Below are positions 57,621 through 64,000 of a DNA stretch of 64,000 nucleotides, piece by piece. The stretch lies in the NCBI RefSeq assembly GCF_900215375.1, contig NZ_OBEF01000012.1, forward strand, positions 83,276 through 147,275, written 5' to 3'. This stretch comes from Enterobacter sp. CC120223-11 (lineage in GTDB: Bacteria; Pseudomonadota; Gammaproteobacteria; Enterobacterales; Enterobacteriaceae). The notes below the pieces were generated by a model. It was not told the origin of the DNA, made no database searches, and was given only the letters and a program-made list of their open reading frames with translations. The first letter of the stretch is position 1. Each line of letters opens with the position of its first letter. A program made the translations under genes and the position numbers.

Positions 57621-60600
57621 TTACAAACTCCCCACCGTACGCCCGCGTCCTGCTGACGTCATCGTTTTGCTCGTCTTACGCCCGTCCAGGCTTTCCAGAC
57701 GCATCTGGAAAGGCGGGAACGGCATATCAATGCCGTGTTCACGGAAGCCCGCCAGAATCAGCTGGTGAATTTCATGGCGCAGCGGCATACGATGGCCCAT
57801 CTCAGCGGCATAAATACGCAGCTCGAAAATCTGAATGCCCTGCTGCAAATCCACCAGGAAGACTTCCGGCGCCGGGTTGTCGATAACCAGCGAGCAGCGT
57901 TCTGCAGCGGACAACAGGATCTGCGTGACCTCTTCGCTGTTGGCATCGGACGGTGCCGGCACGCTCAGCACCACGCGGGTGACGGAGTCCGACAGCGACC
58001 AGTTGATGAACTGCTCGGTGATGAACGCCTTGTTCGGCATGATGATCTCTTTGCGATCCCAGTCGCTGATCGTTGTCGCACGGGTGTTGATCTTCGTGAC
58101 GCTGCCCGTCAAATCGCGGATCGTCACCGTGTCGCCGATACGGATCGGTTTTTCGAACAGAATGATAAGGCCGGAGATAAAGTTGGCGAAGATCTCCTGC
58201 ATACCAAAGCCGAGGCCAAAACCGAGGGCGGCCACCAGCCATTGCAGCTTCGACCACTCAATCCCGATCATCGAGAAGCCCACCAGGCCACCGACCAGCA
58301 TCAGCAGATATTTGGTGATGGTGGTAATGGCGTAGCCGGTGCCCGGCGTCAGGCTGAGGTGCTGCAGCACCGCCAGCTCGAGCAAAGCAGGGAAGTGACG
58401 TACCAGCTGGGTGGTGATGATAAACACCAGAATGGCTATCAGCACCGCGCCAAGCGTAATCGGCTGCAGACTCTCCACGCCCTGCACCGTAGAGGTCACA
58501 TCCCACAGCGAGATGTTTTCCAGGAAGCCAAACGCCGAGTGGATTTCTGACCACAGTACAATCACCGACACGAGGGCGATCAGCATCAGAATCGATCGGA
58601 CCAACCGCAGCGACTGGGCGCTTAGCGTGTCGAGATCGACTTCGGCGATGTCTACTTCCGGCGTTCCTTCCAGACTGGTGGTGTGGTGAGGATCTTCTTC
58701 ACCACGTGCACGATGAGCCAGCATTTCGGCACGACGGTGTTTGGCACGATCGAAAGCGATGCGGCGGCGTTGAATCAGCATCCAGCGGCGGATCACGTGG
58801 TAGACAACCAGCAGCAGGAACCAGATGGCGACGGAGGTTTCCAGCCGTGCCAGCAGGGCTTCAGCCGTTGCCAGATAGCCCACCAGTGCGGCCAGAATGG
58901 CGACCAGCGGTGCACCCGCCAGCAGGCTCCAGAGCATCCGGTTAATCATGTTGTCGCCGCTGCCCTCTTTGTCGAGGAACAGCGGGATGCCTGCGCGCTT
59001 GAGGCTGAGCGTGACAATCGCCAGCGCGCCGCAGATCAGCACAAAGCAGAGCCTGCCGAGTGATGACGAAAATTCGCGGTCGTTGAGATTCTCGAACATG
59101 ATCAGCGCCATTATCAACGGCACGATTAGCCCGATACTCATCAGGTAATAGCGCATCGCCCGCGCCACGCGGTTGCGAGGCCAGCCGAAGTGGGCCACAA
59201 ACAGGCCATTTGGCCGGGCAAACGTCGCGCAAATCATTACCACCCACAGCAGCGGTACGGTGGCTGTCACGCCGTAGCCAATGGCGACGGCAAGCGGATA
59301 AGGCCAGGCTTCCTGCAGACCGTAGCCGAGCGTCATCCACAGCACCGGCAGCGGTGAGGCGACAAGTATCGACCAAAACAGCGTGCGCAGCGTCAGCCAG
59401 AAGTGATCCTGGGTGACTTTGCCCACCCGGTTACTGGAGCGCTCGAGGAAGCGGGTGAAGTGTTTGCGGGAGCTGATGCTGAAACCCACCAGAATCAGCG
59501 CGGCAAACAGCGGGATCAGCGTCTCTTTACTGGTCAGCATCATCACCGAGGCTTTGCCGAGCTGGCTGAAGGTATCCAGTGAAATCAGGCGGCGCAGATC
59601 CTGCACAATTTCCAGCGGCCAGGCGAAGGTGATCGGGCTGACGTCTGACGTCCAGAAGAGATAGCGGTGGGTCGCTTCGTTAATCTCCTTCAGCGCGTCT
59701 TCCAGCTGGCCGTTCGCCACCTTCAGTTTGGTCAACTCAAGGATAAGCGTATCGCCGCCCTGCAGCAGAGAATTCAGCAATTCACGCTGGGTGCGTAGCT
59801 GGGCATCCAGAATGCGGTTTTCTTCCGCCGACAGCGGCTGCCCGTTGGCCTGACGCAGCTGCGGCTGCTTGCTGAGTAAATCTTCATAGCGCAGGCGATG
59901 CACGCGCAGCTGGGCCATCTCAGTGTCGAGTTGCTGCGGCTTCGGCATTTCCGGCAAACGGGCGACCTGGGCACGAAGTGCCTCGCCCAACAGATTCGAG
60001 GAGCCCAGCCATTGCGACTGCTCGCGCAGGGTATTGAGTGCCTGACGCACCTGCAACGTCTGATTGGTGGCCTGACGCTGCTGGGAAGCAACCAGGTCCA
60101 TCCGCTGCGCCTGCTGGTTCAGCGCCTGGGAGAGTTCACGGTTGACGGTGAACTGCTTCACGATGTCCGGCGGCAGGTTAGCGCTGTTTTCGGCTAATAA
60201 TTCGGTGCTTTCCAGCGCTTTTTCGGCTTCGCGCTGGCGCTGGCTGTTGAGCTGATTGCGCAGGCCTTGCAGATAGGTGTCGAGCTGTTCGCTCTGCTTC
60301 TGCGCCAGCTCCGAGCGCATTCTCGCCAGCTCCTGGCGGTTGTTCGCCGAAAGTTGCGCAAGCTCCAGTTCATTCACCAGCGCTTTCAGCTTGGCGGATT
60401 CCGCCTGCAGACTGAGGTTTTGCGCCTGGGCCGTGTTGCCCGTGGCGGTGCCGACGCGGCGTTCAACGTCATTAAGCTGACGGCGGGCGTCGGTCTGTTG
60501 CTGCGGGAGCTGATTCAGGGAATCGGCGATTTCACGGGCGCGCTCCTGTTCCTGCTGCGCCTGACGGCTCTTCTCCAGCAGCTGGCTGCTGACCTGCAGG

Positions 60601-60929
60601 ATCTCCTGATTAAGTGCGTCCGTCGTCAGGGCCGTTGGCACCTGGCGTGGCTCATCGCTCAGGCGAGCAAGCTGCGTGCGCAGAGTTTGTGAGAGCTTGG
60701 GGAAGTTGTCGATGGACTGCTGATATTGCGTGGCGCGCTCGAGAGAACCTTTGCGTTCCTCAAGCGCGTTCAGCGCGGACTGGAGCGCCTCGACGGCTTC
60801 TGGCTGGGCGGGCTTGGCCGCTTTTGCCTGTTCCAGCTCCTGTGAGATCTGTTTGGCGTCGGGGGCGCTTGCTGCGTACGCCCCCATGCTGAGGCACCAG
60901 GCCATCAGAAAAGTGATAATCAGGCGCAC
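57621..60929 (-). CDS. mscM: Miniconductance mechanosensitive channel MscM
   Basis: A 1102-residue channel (formerly YjeP) of the MscS/MscK family. It has a signal peptide (MRLIITFLMAWCLSMGAYAA), a long periplasmic coiled-coil region rich in Gln and Leu to ~residue 480, about eleven helices, and a C-terminal MscS core with FGLGFGMQEIFANFISGLII and the beta domain IRIGDTVTIRDLTGSVTKIN. It opens under membrane tension. It precedes psd by 17 bp on the same strand, as in E. coli. Confidence 0.95.
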   Translation of the reverse strand: MRLIITFLMAWCLSMGAYAASAPDAKQISQELEQAKAAKPAQPEAVEALQSALNALEERKGSLERATQYQQSIDNFPKLSQTLRTQLARLSDEPRQVPTALTTDALNQEILQVSSQLLEKSRQAQQEQERAREIADSLNQLPQQQTDARRQLNDVERRVGTATGNTAQAQNLSLQAESAKLKALVNELELAQLSANNRQELARMRSELAQKQSEQLDTYLQGLRNQLNSQRQREAEKALESTELLAENSANLPPDIVKQFTVNRELSQALNQQAQRMDLVASQQRQATNQTLQVRQALNTLREQSQWLGSSNLLGEALRAQVARLPEMPKPQQLDTEMAQLRVHRLRYEDLLSKQPQLRQANGQPLSAEENRILDAQLRTQRELLNSLLQGGDTLILELTKLKVANGQLEDALKEINEATHRYLFWTSDVSPITFAWPLEIVQDLRRLISLDTFSQLGKASVMMLTSKETLIPLFAALILVGFSISSRKHFTRFLERSSNRVGKVTQDHFWLTLRTLFWSILVASPLPVLWMTLGYGLQEAWPYPLAVAIGYGVTATVPLLWVVMICATFARPNGLFVAHFGWPRNRVARAMRYYLMSIGLIVPLIMALIMFENLNDREFSSSLGRLCFVLICGALAIVTLSLKRAGIPLFLDKEGSGDNMINRMLWSLLAGAPLVAILAALVGYLATAEALLARLETSVAIWFLLLVVYHVIRRWMLIQRRRIAFDRAKHRRAEMLAHRARGEEDPHHTTSLEGTPEVDIAEVDLDTLSAQSLRLVRSILMLIALVSVIVLWSEIHSAFGFLENISLWDVTSTVQGVESLQPITLGAVLIAILVFIITTQLVRHFPALLELAVLQHLSLTPGTGYAITTITKYLLMLVGGLVGFSMIGIEWSKLQWLVAALGFGLGFGMQEIFANFISGLIILFEKPIRIGDTVTIRDLTGSVTKINTRATTISDWDRKEIIMPNKAFITEQFINWSLSDSVTRVVLSVPAPSDANSEEVTQILLSAAERCSLVIDNPAPEVFLVDLQQGIQIFELRIYAAEMGHRMPLRHEIHQLILAGFREHGIDMPFPPFQMRLESLDGRKTSKTMTSAGRGRTVGSL

Positions 60930-60946
60930 GTCAGCGATCCTTGTGG

Positions 60947-61915
60947 TTAGACCTGGTCGGTTTTATCGTCAGCCTGCGGCGTAATCACTTCCGCAGCAAC
61001 GATTTCATCTTCTACTGCGGGAACAACTTCAGCTTCCGGGGTGACGATCGTCTCGGTGGAGAGCGCCAGCGGTTCACCGATTTTAGTTGCTGACAGGCTC
61101 GCCAGTTTTTCGACCAGCTGCACTTTGCCCGGCGCGAAGAGGTTGATTACGGTGGAGCCCAGCTTGAAGCGGCCCATTTCCTGGCCTTTCAGCAGCGCCA
61201 CGGAGCCTTCGCTTTCGCCTGCAGGCCACGTCCAACGTTTGATCACGCCTTCACGCGGCGGCGTGATGGTGCCCGCCCAGACGGTTTCGATGCTGCCCAC
61301 GATGGTGGCGCCCACCAGAATCTGCGCCATTGGGCCAAATTCGGTATCAAACAGGCAAATAACGCGCTCGTTACGGGCAAACAGGTTCGGGACGTTCTGC
61401 GCAGTCAGGTGATTGACGGAGAACAGATCGCCAGGCACGTAGATCATTTCACGCAGAATACCGTTACAAGGCATGTGTACACGGTGGTAGTCGCGCGGGG
61501 AAAGATAAGTGGTGGCGAAAGAGCCGTTGCGGAACAGATCCGCCATCAGGTAATTGCCCGCCAGCAGCGCTTCCAGGCTGTAGTTATGGCCTTTGGCCTG
61601 CAAAATTTTGTCGTCTTCAATTTTGCCAAGCTGGCTGATTACCCCGTCGGCTGGCATCACCAGTACGCTCGGGTCGGTATCGAGCGGGCGCACGTCGTCG
61701 CGCAGCGGGCGCACAAAGAAGTCGTTAAAGGTGCGGTAGCTGGCGGTGTCCGGCTTCTGCGCCTCTTTCATGTCGACCTTGTAGTATTTCACGAACAGGT
61801 CAATGACCAGCTTTGTCAGCCAGCCCGCTCGTTTGCTTGCGCCCCAGCCCGCGAGGCGCGTCAGCCACAGTTTCGGCAGAATGTATTGCAGCGAAAGTTT
61901 GAATGAATTTAACAA
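60947..61915 (-). CDS. psd: Phosphatidylserine decarboxylase
   Basis: A 322-residue proenzyme. The self-cleavage site LGST lies in [13 protein letters not shown] near residue 253; Ser becomes the pyruvoyl group. Upstream HRVHMPCNG holds the conserved His. It makes phosphatidylethanolamine from phosphatidylserine at the inner membrane. The C-terminal 35 residues are acidic ([20 protein letters not shown]) and likely flexible. First gene of the psd-mscM unit; 90 bp from rsgA. Confidence 0.97.
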   Translation of the reverse strand: MLNSFKLSLQYILPKLWLTRLAGWGASKRAGWLTKLVIDLFVKYYKVDMKEAQKPDTASYRTFNDFFVRPLRDDVRPLDTDPSVLVMPADGVISQLGKIEDDKILQAKGHNYSLEALLAGNYLMADLFRNGSFATTYLSPRDYHRVHMPCNGILREMIYVPGDLFSVNHLTAQNVPNLFARNERVICLFDTEFGPMAQILVGATIVGSIETVWAGTITPPREGVIKRWTWPAGESEGSVALLKGQEMGRFKLGSTVINLFAPGKVQLVEKLASLSATKIGEPLALSTETIVTPEAEVVPAVEDEIVAAEVITPQADDKTDQV

Positions 61916-62005
61916 GATAGCCTCCAGGCCATATTCATTGTTTCAGGCTCTCGGCGGAGCCTTTTTCAAAAAAGGGGCTGATTCTAGCGACGTTCAGCTT
62001 AATTG

Positions 62006-63064
62006 TCAGTCGTCGGTTTCAGAAAAGCTTTTACGCGTTTTTACCTGCACCTGCTTCATGCTTTCGAGAATGTGGTGATAGTTTTCAAAGCGCGTTTCGG
62101 CGATTTCACCTTTTTCCACCGCTTCGCGGATGGCGCAGCCCGGATCGTTGTCGTGTTTGCAATCGCGGTATTTGCAGGCGCCCAGATAGTCGTGGAATTC
62201 GACAAAGCCATTGAAGATTTGTTCCGGCTCCAGATGCCAGAGACCAAATTCGCGCACGCCAGGAGAATCAATCACATCGCCGCCGTGCGGGAAGTGGTAC
62301 AGGCGTGCGGCGGTCGTGGTGTGCTGACCGAGGCCCGAGTTATCAGAGACATCGTTGGTGAGAATTTCTTCCTGCAGGCCGAGCAGGGCGTTCAGCAGGC
62401 TGGATTTGCCCACGCCAGACTGGCCCGCAAAGATGCTGATCCGCCCGGTGAGCGCTTCTTCCAGCGGCTTGAGGCCGTCCTGGGTGTGGCTGGAAACCAT
62501 CAGCACGCGGTAGCCAATTTTGCGGTAGATATCCATCTGCTCATTGACGAAGGCCATGCCCTCATCGTCAAGCAGATCGATTTTGTTCAGGACGATGATC
62601 GGCTCAACGCTCAGCGCTTCGCAGGCGACGAGATATCTGTCGATAATATTCAGTGACAGTTCAGGCAGGATCGCAGAAACGATAACGATCTGATCGATGT
62701 TCGCGGCGATCGGCTTCACGCCGTCGTAAAAGTCCGGTCGCGTCAGCACGGAGGTGCGTTCATGCACCGCCTCAACGATACCTTTGACCTTTACGCCTTC
62801 GGCTGCAGTTTTACCCGGACGCCAGACCACGCGGTCGCCCGTTACCAGGGAACGAATAGTGCGACGGATGTTGCAGCGGTGAATGCTGCCCTCGGCGGAT
62901 TCAACATCGGCATGCATGCCAAAGCGGCTGATGACAATGCCTTCAGCCGTTTCGCCAAACAGGTTGTCATCGAAATCGGGCTTCTCCGCAGTGGTTTTGA
63001 GACGGCGCTGGTGATTGGCCTTAACCCGACGCTGCTGACCTTTGGAGAGTTTATTTTTACTCAA
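62006..63064 (-). CDS. rsgA: Small ribosomal subunit biogenesis GTPase RsgA
   Basis: A 352-residue circularly permuted GTPase: N-terminal OB fold ([20 protein letters not shown]), G4 VLNKIDLL, G1 [17 protein letters not shown]3 [12 protein letters not shown] and a zinc finger [14 protein letters not shown]. It matures the 30S subunit. The start is most likely TTG at 63064: AGGAGTC lies eight bases upstream and the protein then begins (M)[14 protein letters not shown] as in E. coli. The ATG 11 codons upstream has no ribosome-binding site. Confidence 0.95.
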   Translation of the reverse strand: MSKNKLSKGQQRRVKANHQRRLKTTAEKPDFDDNLFGETAEGIVISRFGMHADVESAEGSIHRCNIRRTIRSLVTGDRVVWRPGKTAAEGVKVKGIVEAVHERTSVLTRPDFYDGVKPIAANIDQIVIVSAILPELSLNIIDRYLVACEALSVEPIIVLNKIDLLDDEGMAFVNEQMDIYRKIGYRVLMVSSHTQDGLKPLEEALTGRISIFAGQSGVGKSSLLNALLGLQEEILTNDVSDNSGLGQHTTTAARLYHFPHGGDVIDSPGVREFGLWHLEPEQIFNGFVEFHDYLGACKYRDCKHDNDPGCAIREAVEKGEIAETRFENYHHILESMKQVQVKTRKSFSETDD

Positions 63065-63170
63065 TCGTGCTGACTCCTGGTCGCCCAAAAGGGGCAAAAC
63101 CTCTATGATACACGCTATTTTAGATGAATATAGTCACTGTCGTTGTGACGCGAGAAGGGTGGAAAATAGC

Positions 63171-63716
63171 ATGAGTGCAAATGAAAACAACCTCATTTGG
63201 ATCGATCTGGAAATGACAGGCCTCGATCCCGAGCGCGATCGCATTATTGAAATCGCCACGCTGGTGACTGATGCGAACCTCAATATCCTGGCAGAAGGGC
63301 CGACCATTGCCGTTCATCAGTCGGATGCACAGCTGGCGCTAATGGATGACTGGAACGTGCGTACCCATACCGGCAGCGGCCTTGTCGATCGCGTGAAGGC
63401 GAGTACTCAGGACGAACGCGCCGCTGAACTGGCAACGATTGAGTTCCTGAAGCAGTGGGTGCCGGAAGGTAAATCACCTATCTGTGGCAACAGCATCGGC
63501 CAGGACCGCCGCTTCCTGTTTAAGTACATGCCGGAGCTGGAAGCCTACTTCCACTACCGTTATCTGGACGTCAGCACGCTGAAAGAGCTGGCGCGTCGCT
63601 GGAAGCCGGAAATTCTCGACGGCTTTAAAAAGCAGGGCACGCACCAGGCAATGGACGATATCCGTGAATCCGTGGCCGAGCTGTCTTATTACCGCGAGCA
63701 TTTTATTAAGCTGTAA
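63171..63716 (+). CDS. orn: Oligoribonuclease
   Basis: A 181-residue DEDDh exonuclease: [14 protein letters not shown] supplies Asp12 and Glu14, [20 protein letters not shown] the third Asp, and [20 protein letters not shown] the His and last Asp. It degrades di- to penta-ribonucleotides and is essential in E. coli. The start at 63171 follows AGAAGGGTGGAAAATAGC; the longer frame is not supported. Divergent from rsgA. Confidence 0.97.
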   Translation: MSANENNLIWIDLEMTGLDPERDRIIEIATLVTDANLNILAEGPTIAVHQSDAQLALMDDWNVRTHTGSGLVDRVKASTQDERAAELATIEFLKQWVPEGKSPICGNSIGQDRRFLFKYMPELEAYFHYRYLDVSTLKELARRWKPEILDGFKKQGTHQAMDDIRESVAELSYYREHFIKL

Positions 63717-63737
63717 CGGCGTTAAATGGCTTCACAG

Positions 63738-63763
63738 GCCCGGCAAACGTAGAACTGCCGGGC
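63738..63763. repeat. REP-type hairpin after orn
   Basis: GCCCGGCAAACGTAGAACTG then CCGGGC: seven-base arms typical of a REP unit, 22 bp after the orn stop. Confidence 0.7.
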
Positions 63764-63840
63764 ATTCGCCGTAAAAATAAGCAGTTTGCCGAATAATTCA
63801 GCACTTAAGCAAAAATCAAAAAAAATCGGTTGTAGGGGGG

Positions 63841-63868
63841 TTGCAGCTCAAAGGATTTCTCGTATAAT
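63841..63868 (+). promoter_or_regulatory. Promoter of the tRNA-Gly operon
   Basis: TTGCAG (63841-63846) and TATAAT (63863-63868) with a 16-bp spacer, followed by the GC-rich discriminator GCGCCTCCC, as expected for stable-RNA genes under stringent control. Confidence 0.82.
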
Positions 63869-63917
63869 GCGCCTCCCGTAACGACAGAGAATTACGCGTT
63901 ACGACAGCAACAAATTT

Positions 63918-63993
<76 letters not shown>

Positions 63994-64000
63994 AAATTTG

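Overview
The window is chromosomal DNA from a member of the Enterobacteriaceae. From yjdP through the phn genes, crfC-yjcZ, proP, cbpAM, tRNA-Phe, dsbD-cutA, dcuA-aspA, groESL, efp, ecnAB, gdx, blc, frdABCD, epmA, mscM-psd, rsgA-orn and tRNA-Gly, the gene order is the Escherichia coli order, and protein identity to remembered E. coli sequences is high. Differences from E. coli point to an Enterobacter/Leclercia/Lelliottia-type genome: ecnR is present, kdgT is inserted beside proP, an extra sugar island sits next to the allose operon, and ampC is missing between blc and frdD. Absence of ampC would fit Leclercia or a similar AmpC-negative lineage, but the species cannot be fixed from this window.

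Left end (1-10.1 kb): a probable rare-sugar operon on the minus strand (ABC ATPase, permease, binding protein, D-lyxose/D-mannose-type isomerase, class II aldolase, PfkB kinase cut by the window edge). A small LptA-like periplasmic protein and an orphan hybrid histidine kinase follow on the plus strand. 10-17.4 kb: the D-allose operon alsBACEK with its regulator rpiR (alsR), then rpiB and yjdP. 17.4-19.1 kb: two AT-rich LuxR-type regulators, one an EcnR paralogue. 19.3-28.7 kb: the carbon-phosphorus lyase genes phnFGHIJKLMNOP, with no phnCDE transporter, followed by yjdN and yjdM. 29-35.6 kb: the dynamin-like crfC-yjcZ pair, kdgT and proP. 35.7-38.4 kb: a nickel/cobalt exporter-type protein, cbpAM and tRNA-Phe.

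Right half (38.4-64 kb): yjdC, dsbD-cutA, dcuA and aspA (anaerobic C4-dicarboxylate metabolism), fxsA, yjeH, groSL, yjeI, epmB/efp, the entericidin locus ecnA-ecnB-ecnR, a guanidine-II riboswitch with its exporter gdx, blc, the fumarate reductase operon, epmA, mscM-psd, rsgA, orn and the first tRNA-Gly of an array. Functional groupings within the window are fumarate respiration (dcuA, aspA, frdABCD), EF-P modification (efp, epmA, epmB), allose catabolism (als, rpiB) and phosphonate breakdown (phn).

The intergenic DNA is rich in repeats: two ERIC elements, several classical REP-type palindromes, and a family of CCCTCTCCC/GGGAGAGGG palindromes. One member of that family lies in frame inside dsbD, and another has expanded into a 53-bp tandem array. 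The most unusual signals are the rare-sugar operon, a duplicated 5' fragment of the histidine kinase gene bracketing the LptA-like gene, the in-frame palindrome in dsbD, the tRNA-Phe tail repeat, and the loss of phnCDE and ampC at their usual positions.
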